64,000 bases of DNA. Source: Corallococcus interemptor. GTDB lineage: Bacteria; Myxococcota; Myxococcia; Myxococcales; Myxococcaceae. The first letter of the stretch is position 1, and every line of letters begins with the position of its first letter. The stretch covers positions 27,574 to 91,573 of the forward strand of contig NZ_RAWM01000023.1 of the NCBI RefSeq assembly GCF_003668875.1, in the 5' to 3' direction. Both the position numbers and the translations under genes were made by a program. Below are positions 26,801-34,603 of this stretch, piece after piece. The notes beneath the pieces were generated by a model. The model ran no database searches. It was not told the origin of the DNA and saw nothing but the letters and a program-made list of their open reading frames with translations.

Positions 26801-28497
26801 GCGCAGGTGTCCACCTGGGCGCGGAAGGCGCTCTCCGTCTCATACAGCTCGCGGCCCATGTCCACGTACTGCGAGCCCTGTCCGGAGAACATGAACATCA
26901 CCGGACGGCCGCTGTTCTCCGCGCTGCCGGAGAAGACGCGGCCCGGCGTGCGCTCCGCCAGCGCGGAGGCCAGCTCCGCCGTGGTGCGCGCCACCACCGC
27001 GCGGCGCTTGCCGAAGCGCTTGCGGCCCAGCTGGAGCGTGTACGCCACGTCCGCCAGGTCCACGTCCGGGTTCTCGCGCAGGTGCGCGGCCAGCCGGTCC
27101 GTGGCGACCTCCAGCGAGTTCTCCGTGCGCGCCGACAGCAGCACCACCTGCGCGGGCAGGCGGGCCTTGTCGGTGGCGGGCAGCTCCGGCGCCTCCTCCA
27201 GGATGGCGTGCGCGTTGGTGCCGCCCATGCCCAGCGACGTGACGCCCGCGCGGCGCGGCGTCTCACCGCGGGGGAAGTCACGCAGCTCCGTGTTCACGTA
27301 GAACGGGCTGTTGGGGAAGTCGCACGCCGGGTTGGGCGTCTTGAAGTTGAGGCTGGGCGGAATGACCTTGTGGTGCAGCGTGAGGGCCGCCTTGATGAAG
27401 CCCACCGCGCCCGCCGCCGAGTCCAGGTGGCCGATGTTGCTCTTCACCGAGCCCAGCGCGCAGAAGTTCTTCTTGTCCGTGCCCTGGCGGAAGGCCTGCG
27501 TGAGCGCCGCGACCTCGATGGGGTCGCCGACCTTGGTCGCCGTGCCGTGCGCCTCCACGTAGCCGATGGAGTCCGGATCCACGCCCGCGACGGCCTGCGC
27601 CAGCGCGATGACCTCCGCCTGGCCCGCGACGGCCGGGGCCATGTAGCTGACCTTCTGCGAGCCGTCGTTGTTCACCGCCGAGCCGCGCACCACCGCGTAG
27701 ACGGTGTCGCCGTCCTTGAGCGCGTCCGACAGGCGCTTGAGCGCGACCACCGCCGCGCCGTGGCCGGCGACGAAGCCCGCGGCCTCCGCGTCGAAGGTGT
27801 GGCAGTGGCCGTCCGGCGCCGTGGTGCCACCCTCGTGGTACAGGTAGCCCGCCTTCTCCGGGAAGTGGATGGACACGCCGCCGGCCAGCGCCATGTCGCA
27901 CTCGAACGACAGCAGGCTCTGGCAGGCGTAGTGGATGCATGTGAGCGACGTGGAGGACGAGGACTGGACCGTGACGGCCGGGCCCTTCAGGTCCATCCGG
28001 TACGCCACTTCCGTCGTGAGGCTGTCCTTGTCGTTGCCGATGGACGCCTGGAGGCTCTCCACCGACGCGACGTGCGCCAGGTGCGAGTACAGGTTGGAGA
28101 GCAGGTACGTGTTCATGCTCATGCCGCCGAACACGCCCACGCGGCCGGGCTGGCGCTCCGGGCTGTAGCCGGCGCTCTCCATGGCCTCCCACGCGCACTC
28201 CAGGAAGACGCGGTGCTGCGGATCCATCAGCGCGGCCTCGCGGGGGTTCATCCCGAAGAAGGCCGCGTCGAACTGATCCGTGTCGCCCAGCGTGCCGCGG
28301 GCCTTCACGTAGTTGGGTGCGCGGACCATCGCGGGGTCGGCGCCCTCCGCGATGAGCTCCTCGTCGGTGAAGAACGTGATGCTCTCCACGCCGCCGGTGA
28401 GGTTCTTCCAGAACTCGGCGATGGTCTTCGCGCCGGGAAGCCGGCCACCCAGGCCGATGACCGCGATGCCATCCACTTCGGGGGTGTCAGTGCTCAT
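23836..28497 (-). CDS. Type I PKS module KS-AT-KR-ACP with Ser in place of the KS cysteine
   Basis: 1553 residues. The KS domain (8-430) keeps both histidines (His317, His357), but its nucleophile region reads VQSSSSTSL where the sister modules have the CS motif. Ser181 (codon TCC, bases 27955-27957) replaces Cys. AT about 530-860 is normal (Ser630, HAFH: malonyl). KR about 905-1400 has a deviating nucleotide motif GGFGTLG, keeps Ser1310 and Tyr1323, but has Thr for Asn and Arg for Lys. ACP Ser1476 in GGNSLV. The Arg-rich tail probably docks. Starts 45 bases after the FAAL-NRPS gene, with AAGGA before the ATG. A KS without Cys cannot form the usual acyl-thioester, so this module may be bypassed, only decarboxylate, or use Ser. 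Confidence 0.92.
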   Translation of the reverse strand: MSTDTPEVDGIAVIGLGGRLPGAKTIAEFWKNLTGGVESITFFTDEELIAEGADPAMVRAPNYVKARGTLGDTDQFDAAFFGMNPREAALMDPQHRVFLECAWEAMESAGYSPERQPGRVGVFGGMSMNTYLLSNLYSHLAHVASVESLQASIGNDKDSLTTEVAYRMDLKGPAVTVQSSSSTSLTCIHYACQSLLSFECDMALAGGVSIHFPEKAGYLYHEGGTTAPDGHCHTFDAEAAGFVAGHGAAVVALKRLSDALKDGDTVYAVVRGSAVNNDGSQKVSYMAPAVAGQAEVIALAQAVAGVDPDSIGYVEAHGTATKVGDPIEVAALTQAFRQGTDKKNFCALGSVKSNIGHLDSAAGAVGFIKAALTLHHKVIPPSLNFKTPNPACDFPNSPFYVNTELRDFPRGETPRRAGVTSLGMGGTNAHAILEEAPELPATDKARLPAQVVLLSARTENSLEVATDRLAAHLRENPDVDLADVAYTLQLGRKRFGKRRAVVARTTAELASALAERTPGRVFSGSAENSGRPVMFMFSGQGSQYVDMGRELYETESAFRAQVDTCAEKLKPHLGLDLRTVLYPAAESRELASERLKQTGLTQPALFVIEYALAKLWESWGVTPHAMVGHSIGEYVAACLAGVFSLDDALALVAARGRLMQSLPAGSMLAVSLPEEHVTPMLPEGLSVAAVNSPATCVVAGPTPLIDAFVETLKLQGLASSRLHTSHAFHSAMMDPILDAFREAVRKVARKAPAKPYLSNVTGTWVTAEQATSPDYWAKHLRGAVRFADGVGELLKESDAILLEVGPGNTLVTLARQHPDKGAKHALINSLRHPKEQVADLDHVLGTLGRLWLEGVEADWDAFRGGEKRRRIALPTSPFERQKHWVDPRKETAADGERSEWASADQKQPVARWFYLPSWQRALPSPQGTWSEKKATWWLLLPDDSNEGLGARLALKLGEAGQDVVRITPAAVTAKHDEHHWSLALGGEATVLEALTAQGRAPDHVLHLGTLGLGDVHGEADFESALGKGFLGLLSLAQALGRQPGTRPVSLVAVTNRMQALGDEAPNPELSTVLGPVRVIPQEYGHLSAKAVDVRLPHSGSWQETALVEALLSEAATPSKLENVIAYRGGARWVQHFEHVPADAPRSAQLPLRDGGVYLLIGGFGTLGFSHAKSLAKRAKAKLVLAGRTALPERSQWDAHLSAHGEDDAVSRRIRQVRELEALGAQVHTVAVDAGNKVQVKEAVDAALTHFGALHGVVFAAGDVGQALFRAIPDTRPEDVRDTFHGRVRGLYALEEAVRGRALDFCVLSSSLAAVLGGLGLASYSAATSFMDAFATKQAQTSPVPWMSVGWDAWQYESRAGGAQSPFGALAITASEGEDAFEQLFQLGAVSHVAVSTSNLRARARKWAQPAAAQEQEQAKKQDVGSALGTTPRPTLQNAYVPPRDALEEQIAQLWQTTLGIDQVGVHDNFFELGGNSLVGVKLIARVREQFGVALPAVTLYEGPTVGALARLLKAASGSEDTEAAPEETEALSRGERRRARRANRRGEGATDEE

Positions 28498-28542
28498 GGA
28501 GCCGTCCTTCGAAATCTGGGGGGTGTGCCTGAAAGTCGTTCG

Positions 28543-31500
28543 TTACTTGCGGCCGCGCGCCTGCTGACGCTTCGCCTGGGCGGCGCGGCGGCGCTCCGCC
28601 TCGTCCTTGATCTTCTGGGAGGCCGCGCCCGAGTCCTCGCCCTTGTTCGCGAGGTGCTGGGCCAGCGCGCTCACCGTGGTGAACTTGAACATGTCCACCA
28701 GCGCGAGGTCCGCGCCCAGCTCTTCCTTCAGGCGCCGGTGGGCCTGCGCGATGAGCAGCGAGTTGCCACCCAGCTCGAAGAAGTTGTCGTTGAGGCCCAC
28801 GCGCTCCACCTTGAGCACCGCCGCCCAGATGGCCGCCACGCTGCGCTCCACCGCGCTCTGCGGCTGGGCGTAGGCGACGCCGGAGGCGAGGCGCGCCCCT
28901 TCCGGCGCGGGCAGCGCCTTCGCGTCCACCTTGCCGTTGGGCGACAGGGGCAGCGCGGACAGCGGCACGTACGCGGACGGCAGCATGTACGGCGGCAGTC
29001 CTTCCGCGAGGAAGGTGTTCAGGTCCGAGTGCGTGGGCGCGGGCTCGCCCAGCACCACGTAGGCCACCAGGCGCTTGTCGCCGGGCGAGTCCTCGCGCGC
29101 CATCAGGAACGCGTCCTTCACGGCCGGGTGGCGGCGCACGGCGGCCTCCACCTCACCCAGCTCGATGCGGAAGCCGCGGATCTTCACCTGATCATCCGCG
29201 CGGGACAGGAACGTGAGCACGCCGTCCGGCAGCCAGCGCGCGCGGTCGCCCGTGCGGTACAGGCGCTCGCCCTTGTCGGAGGCGAACGGGTTCGCGACGA
29301 AGCGCTCCGTGGTCAGCTCCGGCCGCTTCCAGTACCCGCGCGCCACGCCCAGGCCGCCGACGTACAGCTCACCGGCGACGCCCACGGGCAGCAGGTTCTT
29401 CTCCGCGTCCAGCACGTACACGTCCGTGTTGATGACGGGCCGGCCAATGGGCACCCACGCGTGGCCCTGCAGGTCCTCCACCTCCATGCGGTGGTAGGTG
29501 GAGCACACGGTGGTCTCCGTGAGGCCGTAGCCGTTCACCACCGGCACGGTGGCCAGCAGCTTCTCCACGTCGCTGGCCACCAGCGCCTCTCCACCGGAGA
29601 GCACCAGCTTGAGCGGCGGCAGCTGCTCCAGGCGCGCGTTGAGCCCGGCGATGACCGCGGGCACGGTGCTCACGATGGTGACGGTGTGGCGGGTGATCAG
29701 CTGGAACAGCTTCTCCTGGTCGAGGATCTCATCCTCGGTGGGCAGCACCAGCGCGCCGCCCGTGCACAGGAGCGGGAGGATTTCGCCCACGAAGCTGGCC
29801 GAGGCCACCGACGTGAGCGGCAGCATCCGGTCCGTGGCCGTGGGCGCGTAGGACTCCACGAACGAGCGGACGAGGTTCGCCAGGCCGCCGTGCTCCAGCA
29901 TCACGCCCTTGGGCTGGCCGGTGGAGCCGGAGGTGTAGACGAGGCACGCCAGGTCCCCGGCCGCCACCGTCGCGGCGGGCGCGGAGGACAGCGCGCCGTC
30001 CAGCGGCTGGTCCACGAACAGCGTGCGCGCGGTGGTGCCGGAGGGCAGCGTGCGCTGGAGCCAGGACTGGGTGATGAGGACCGGCGCCTGCGTGTCGCCC
30101 AGGATGAAGGCCACGCGCTCGGACGGGTAGGCCGGGTCGATGGGCACGTACGCCGCGCCCGCGGCCATCACCGCCAGCACGGACACCAGCGTCTCCACCG
30201 AGCGCTCCAGGCAGATGCCCACGATGTCGCCCGGCTTCACGCCCGCGCCGCGCAGCCACGAAGCCAGCTGGCCTGCGCGCGCATCCAGCTCGCGGTAGGT
30301 GAGCTGCGCGTCCTTGAAGAGGACCGCGACGTTGTCCGGCGTGCGCGCCACCTGCGCCGCGAAGAGCGCGGGCAGCATGTCCTTCTGCGTGAGCGGCACG
30401 CGGGGACCCTTCCAGGTCTCCAGCAGCTGCTGCTGTTCAGGCTGCGTGAGCAGCGGCAGCCCCGCGAGCGCGCGGCCCGGCCAGGCGGCGATGCCGGACA
30501 GCAGCGTGGCCAGGTGCCCGGCCATGCGCTCGATGGTGCCGGCCTCGAAGAGGTCGGTGTTGTACTCGAAGGAGGCCACCAGCTCGCCGTCCGCCTCGCC
30601 CATGGTGAGGGTGAGGTCGAACTGCGCGCCGCCGTGCGACAGCACCAGCGATTCGATGGGCAGGCCCGCCACGGTGGACTTCGCGCCCGGGATGTCCAGG
30701 GCGAAGGGCGTGAGGCCGCGCTCGTCCAGCTTGGAGGCGCGCTGGTAGACGAACATCACCTGGAACAGCGGCGAGCGGCTCTGGTCCCGCACCGGCTGCA
30801 GCCGGTCCACGAGCGCGCTGAAGGGGTAGTCCTGGTGCTCCAGCGCGCCCAGCATCGTCTGGCGCGTCTGGGCCAGGTAGTCCGTGAAGGACAGGGTGGG
30901 GGACGGGCGCGTGCGCACCACCAGCGGGTTGACGAAGTAGCCGGTGATGCCCGCCAGCTCCGCGCGTCCGCGGCCCGCGCTCACCACGCCCAGCGTGAAG
31001 TCCTGCTGGCCGGTGTAGCGGTGCAGCAGCACCTGGAACGCCGTCTGGAGCACCATGTTCGGCGTGGCGCCGTTATCACGCGCGAGCGTCTTCACCGCGC
31101 TCGCGACGTCCGCGCTCAGCCGGGTGGTGTGGACGCGGCCGTTGAAGGTCTGCGCCGGGGGACGCGGGTGGTCCGTGGGCAGGTCCAGCACGGGCAGGGT
31201 GCCGGACAGCTGCTCGCGCCAGTACTTCTCCAGCGCCTGGCCGCGAGCACCGGTGAGCATCTCCGCCTGCCAGCGCGCGTAGTCCGCGTACGTGCGCGCG
31301 GGCTGCGCCAGCGTGGGCCGCTTGCCCAGCTTGAGCGCGGGGTAGAGCGCGTCCAGCTCCTCCGCCATCACCGCCAGCGACCAGAAGTCGGTGACGATGT
31401 GGTGCATCGCGATGAGCAGCGCGTGGTCCTCCGCGGACCGCGACACCAGCCGCACGCGCAGGAGCGGACCCTTCTCCAGGTCGAACGGGCGGCGGGCCTC

Positions 31501-33987
31501 GGCGGAAAGGTGCTCCGCCACCTGCGCGTCGCTCCAGCCCTTCGCGTCCGTGGTGGTGAAGTCCAGCGGCAGCTCCGCGTGCACGCGCTGCACGGGGCCG
31601 GTGGCCGCCATGACGAACGTGGTGCGCAGGGCGGGGTGGCGGGCCACCAGCGCCTCGAAGGCGCCCTTCAGCGCGTTCGCGTCCAGCCCCGCGCGCACGC
31701 GCACCGCGACGGGCACGTGGTAGGCGGCGCTGTCCGGCGCCAGCTGGTGCATGAACCACAGCGCCTGCTGTCCGCCGGACAGGGGCGCGTCACCGGTGGC
31801 GGACGACGCGGCCACCGCGCTGGAGGCCTGCTGGGACGGGGGCGCCGACATCAGCGTCACCACGGCCTCCGCCAGCTTCGACAGCGACACGCCCTGGAGG
31901 ACGTCCGACAGCGGCAGGTCGATGTTCAGCCCCGCGTCCACCGCGCTCTTGAAGTCCACCGCCATCAGCGAGTCCACGCCGTAGGCATGCAGCGGCTTGC
32001 TCGCGTCCACCTGCGCGGTGGGCAGCCGCAGCACCTGCGCGGCCTGCTCCTGGAGGAACACCGTCACCATGGCCCGGCGCGCGGTGGGGTCCGACACCAC
32101 CGCCAGCATCTTCTGCAGCATGCTGGTGTCCGGGCCCACGGGCGCGGTCGCGGCGGCGGCCTCCGGAGTGGCGGTCTTCACGGCCTCGGGCGCCGGGGCG
32201 GCGGCCGCGGCGATGACGCTCTTGTGCAGCGCCTCCAGCGTGTCCGCGACGTACTCCGCGCGGGTGGCGAAGCGCTGGATCTTGCCGCTGGAGGTCTTCG
32301 GGATGGCGCCCGGCCCCAGCAGCACCACGCCCTGGGCCTGCAGGTCGTGCCCGGCCGCCACGGCCTGCCGGATGCCCTGCGCCAGCGCGTCCAGGTCCAC
32401 GCCGTCGCGCTCCACCGCGCGGCGGTCCACCTCCGTCACGACGATGAGGCGCTCCTCGTCATCCTGCTCGATGGAGAACGCCGCCGTGCAGCCGGGGCGG
32501 ATGGCGGGGTGGGCGGACTCCACCGTGCGCTCGATGTCCTGCGGGTAGTGGTTGCGCCCGCGGATGATGATCAGGTCCTTCAGGCGGCCCGTGACGAACA
32601 GCTCGCCGTCCGCGAGGAAGCCCAGGTCGCCCGTGCGCAGGTACGGCGTCGGGTCGCCCGTGCCGGCCAGCGGCTGCTGGAACGTGGTGCGCGTCTGCTC
32701 GTCGCGGCCCCAGTAGCCCTGCGCGATGCTGGGCCCGGCGACGCGGATTTCACCCACCTGGCCCGCCGGCAGCGGCGCGCCCGTCTCCGGATGCGCGATG
32801 ACCAGGCGCTGGTCGGTGAGGTTGCGGCCGGAGCCCACCAGCGTCTGGGCGCCGGGGCTCGCCGCCTCCTTCGCCACCACGCGGTTGTCCTTCAGCGCGC
32901 CCGCGTCCACGGTGCGCTGCACGGGCAGCTCGCGCTTGTCACCACCCGAGGCGATGAGCGTGCCTTCCGCCAGGCCGTAGCAGGGATAGATGGCCTCCGA
33001 GCGGAACCCCTGCGGACCGAACGCCTCCGCGAAGCGCCGGAGCGTGTCCGGCATGATGGGCTCCGCGCCGTTGAAGGCCAGGTCCCAGTGGCTCAGGTCC
33101 AGCTTCGCGCGCTCCTCCGGCGTGGACTTGCGCACGCACAGGTCGAACGCGAAGTTGGGCCCGCCGCTCGTGGTGGCCTTGTAGCGGGAGATGGCCTCCA
33201 GCCAGCGCATGGGGCGCTTGAGGAAGTCCACCGGCGAGAACAGCGTCACCGGGAAGCCGCCGTACAAGGGCTGCAGGATGCCGCCGATGAGGCCCATGTC
33301 GTGGTACGGCGGCAGCCAGATGACGCCCTGGCTCTTGTCCGAGTGACCGAAGCACTCGTGGATCAGCTTCGAGTTGTGCAGCAGGTTGCCGTGCGTCAGC
33401 ACCACGCCCTTGGGCGACGACGTGGAGCCGGACGTGTACTGGAGGAACACCCGCGTGTCCGTGGCCACGCCCGGGTCCTTCCACCCCTCGGCGACCTCCG
33501 CGTCCAGCGTGTCCGTGGCGATCCAGTGCAGCTCCCGCAGCTCCGGCGCCTGCTCGAAGAGCATCTCCCCCATGCCGTAGATGAAGTCGGTGGTGAGGGC
33601 GATGGTGGCCTGCGCGTCCTGGCTGATGGCCAGGAGGCGCGGCAGTGTGCGCGCCAGGCGCATGGGGTCCGGCGGATAGATGGGGACCGCGATGACGCCC
33701 GCGTACAGACAGCCGAAGAACCCGGCGATGTAGTCCAGCCCGGGCGGGTACAGCAGCAGCGCCCGCTGCCCCTGCGCGCCGCGCGCCTGGAGCGCCGCCG
33801 CGATGGCGCGGGCCTTCTGATCCAGCTCCGCGTACGTCAGGTGCGCTTCGTCCGTTTCCCCGTCCAGCAGGAACGTGAAGCCACGGCGGTCTCCCTGGGT
33901 GCTTGCGCGGACGCGCAGCAATTCAACCAGAGTGGAAAACGCAAAGTCGGTGGCCGGGGAGAAACCGGGCAGGGTTCCAGTGGGCAT
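28543..33987 (-). CDS. Lipo-initiation NRPS: FAAL-ACP-C-A-PCP
   Basis: 1814 residues; first gene of the operon. Residues 10-590 are a fatty acyl-AMP ligase (YTSGSTSSPKG loop, FNGAEPI, YGLAEGT, RTGDLGF), which activates a free fatty acid and loads it on the ACP at 630-710 (Ser673 in GVDSL). Condensation domain 730-1180 has MHHIVTDFWS (His862, His863, Asp867) and, from its position, should join the fatty acid to the first amino acid. Adenylation domain 1200-1690 is unusual: the residue aligned with the amino-binding Asp is Ala1397, and the aligned code reads A-S-G-S-V-S-G-V-C, so the substrate cannot be predicted. PCP Ser1743. The charged tail from 1785 probably docks. The start was chosen at MPTGTLPGF because CAGGAG lies 8 bases ahead. 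Confidence 0.92.
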   Translation of the reverse strand: MPTGTLPGFSPATDFAFSTLVELLRVRASTQGDRRGFTFLLDGETDEAHLTYAELDQKARAIAAALQARGAQGQRALLLYPPGLDYIAGFFGCLYAGVIAVPIYPPDPMRLARTLPRLLAISQDAQATIALTTDFIYGMGEMLFEQAPELRELHWIATDTLDAEVAEGWKDPGVATDTRVFLQYTSGSTSSPKGVVLTHGNLLHNSKLIHECFGHSDKSQGVIWLPPYHDMGLIGGILQPLYGGFPVTLFSPVDFLKRPMRWLEAISRYKATTSGGPNFAFDLCVRKSTPEERAKLDLSHWDLAFNGAEPIMPDTLRRFAEAFGPQGFRSEAIYPCYGLAEGTLIASGGDKRELPVQRTVDAGALKDNRVVAKEAASPGAQTLVGSGRNLTDQRLVIAHPETGAPLPAGQVGEIRVAGPSIAQGYWGRDEQTRTTFQQPLAGTGDPTPYLRTGDLGFLADGELFVTGRLKDLIIIRGRNHYPQDIERTVESAHPAIRPGCTAAFSIEQDDEERLIVVTEVDRRAVERDGVDLDALAQGIRQAVAAGHDLQAQGVVLLGPGAIPKTSSGKIQRFATRAEYVADTLEALHKSVIAAAAAPAPEAVKTATPEAAAATAPVGPDTSMLQKMLAVVSDPTARRAMVTVFLQEQAAQVLRLPTAQVDASKPLHAYGVDSLMAVDFKSAVDAGLNIDLPLSDVLQGVSLSKLAEAVVTLMSAPPSQQASSAVAASSATGDAPLSGGQQALWFMHQLAPDSAAYHVPVAVRVRAGLDANALKGAFEALVARHPALRTTFVMAATGPVQRVHAELPLDFTTTDAKGWSDAQVAEHLSAEARRPFDLEKGPLLRVRLVSRSAEDHALLIAMHHIVTDFWSLAVMAEELDALYPALKLGKRPTLAQPARTYADYARWQAEMLTGARGQALEKYWREQLSGTLPVLDLPTDHPRPPAQTFNGRVHTTRLSADVASAVKTLARDNGATPNMVLQTAFQVLLHRYTGQQDFTLGVVSAGRGRAELAGITGYFVNPLVVRTRPSPTLSFTDYLAQTRQTMLGALEHQDYPFSALVDRLQPVRDQSRSPLFQVMFVYQRASKLDERGLTPFALDIPGAKSTVAGLPIESLVLSHGGAQFDLTLTMGEADGELVASFEYNTDLFEAGTIERMAGHLATLLSGIAAWPGRALAGLPLLTQPEQQQLLETWKGPRVPLTQKDMLPALFAAQVARTPDNVAVLFKDAQLTYRELDARAGQLASWLRGAGVKPGDIVGICLERSVETLVSVLAVMAAGAAYVPIDPAYPSERVAFILGDTQAPVLITQSWLQRTLPSGTTARTLFVDQPLDGALSSAPAATVAAGDLACLVYTSGSTGQPKGVMLEHGGLANLVRSFVESYAPTATDRMLPLTSVASASFVGEILPLLCTGGALVLPTEDEILDQEKLFQLITRHTVTIVSTVPAVIAGLNARLEQLPPLKLVLSGGEALVASDVEKLLATVPVVNGYGLTETTVCSTYHRMEVEDLQGHAWVPIGRPVINTDVYVLDAEKNLLPVGVAGELYVGGLGVARGYWKRPELTTERFVANPFASDKGERLYRTGDRARWLPDGVLTFLSRADDQVKIRGFRIELGEVEAAVRRHPAVKDAFLMAREDSPGDKRLVAYVVLGEPAPTHSDLNTFLAEGLPPYMLPSAYVPLSALPLSPNGKVDAKALPAPEGARLASGVAYAQPQSAVERSVAAIWAAVLKVERVGLNDNFFELGGNSLLIAQAHRRLKEELGADLALVDMFKFTTVSALAQHLANKGEDSGAASQKIKDEAERRRAAQAKRQQARGRK

Positions 33988-34376
33988 TGACGCGACTCCT
34001 GGGATGCGGGGGTGTTCCGTGCACGGGGAGCACGGAGGCGCGAATTCAGGGGCCGGGGTGCTGCGGTCTCCCGGCAAGACACGGTTTCAAGAGGTCAGTC
34101 GCAAGCAGCACCCGCCGTGAAGGGGCGTTGTTTCGCGCATGTATCGTCTGGCGCGCGCGCGAGCAATCCCCCCCACCCACATTGTCGCCACGCCGCGCCA
34201 TGGGCACGGCGGGGAGCGCGTGAATCAGGGGCAGGGCGGAGTGCGAGTTTCATGGGAACGGAATTCGGAGAGCGTCTGGGCCGCGAATCTCTTCATCGCG
34301 CGAACGGCGGGACATTCAAACGACCCCCAAGGTCGGAAACCCGGGGACCTCCCTTGTTCACGGGATACTGCGCGTA

Positions 34377-34397
34377 GTGTCCGAGTAAACGTGACAC
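34377..34397. promoter_or_regulatory. Inverted repeat GTGTC-N11-GACAC
   Basis: Five-base arms at 34377-34381 and 34393-34397, spaced as for a dimeric regulator. It lies about 390 bases upstream of the operon's first gene and about 210 bases upstream of the divergent lipoprotein gene. Short arms of this kind can occur by chance. Confidence 0.35.
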
Positions 34398-34477
34398 ATC
34401 GGATCATGCGACGGGAACACGCGGAGTGTATGAGTCCACCCTCCCTGAGGCTTCGCCGACACCCGGAACGCCGTCCC

Positions 34478-34498
34478 TGTCTGTGAATTGTCTGTGAA
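34478..34498. promoter_or_regulatory. Direct repeat TGTCTGTGAA, 11-base period
   Basis: Two identical 10-base copies (34478-34487 and 34489-34498) are separated by one T, i.e. exactly one helical turn apart. This suits an activator binding in tandem on one DNA face. TAGGAT, a possible -10 element for the plus-strand lipoprotein gene, follows at 34501-34506. The regulator is unknown. Confidence 0.45.
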
Positions 34499-34603
34499 AA
34501 TAGGATTCCTTGGATTCGTCTCGTCAGGGTTCGAGGACGATACGGGGTGGGTCCGACACGGCCCCTGCGCGCTTGTGCCGCAGGGCGGGCGGGAGCGTGA
34601 GCC

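Larger units (their letters stand above)
6038..33987 (-). other. Hybrid NRPS-PKS biosynthetic operon with exporter and acylase
   Basis: Seven minus-strand genes follow one another with gaps of 45, 39 and 2 bases, an 8-base overlap, a 93-base gap and a 4-base overlap. Order of domains: FAAL-ACP-C-A-PCP / KS(Ser)-AT-KR-ACP / KS-AT-KR-ACP-degenerate ACP-sulfotransferase / C-A-PCP / KS-AT-KR-ACP / MFS exporter / penicillin-acylase-family hydrolase. Three ATs carry HAFH (malonyl type). One adenylation domain has a serine code; the other is unreadable. No thioesterase, terminal reductase, methyltransferase, epimerase or phosphopantetheinyl transferase is in the operon. Expected product: a fatty-acyl peptide-polyketide of two amino-acid-type and up to three malonyl units. 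The product is not identified. Confidence 0.85.
33988..34603. other. Divergent intergenic region upstream of the NRPS-PKS operon
   Basis: 616 bases with no credible gene. The operon's promoter should lie here on the minus strand, but I see no clear -35/-10 pair or sigma-54 box. Two regulatory-looking elements are listed separately. The part near 34478-34530 is richer in A and T than its surroundings, as promoters of this genome would be. Confidence 0.6.

Noticed and set aside
20782..33990. A very long open frame (4402 codons) on the plus strand across the NRPS-PKS genes
   Set aside because: It is Arg/His/Gln-rich with no domains, runs opposite to genes with every expected catalytic motif, and is a by-product of high GC in the third codon position on the other strand.
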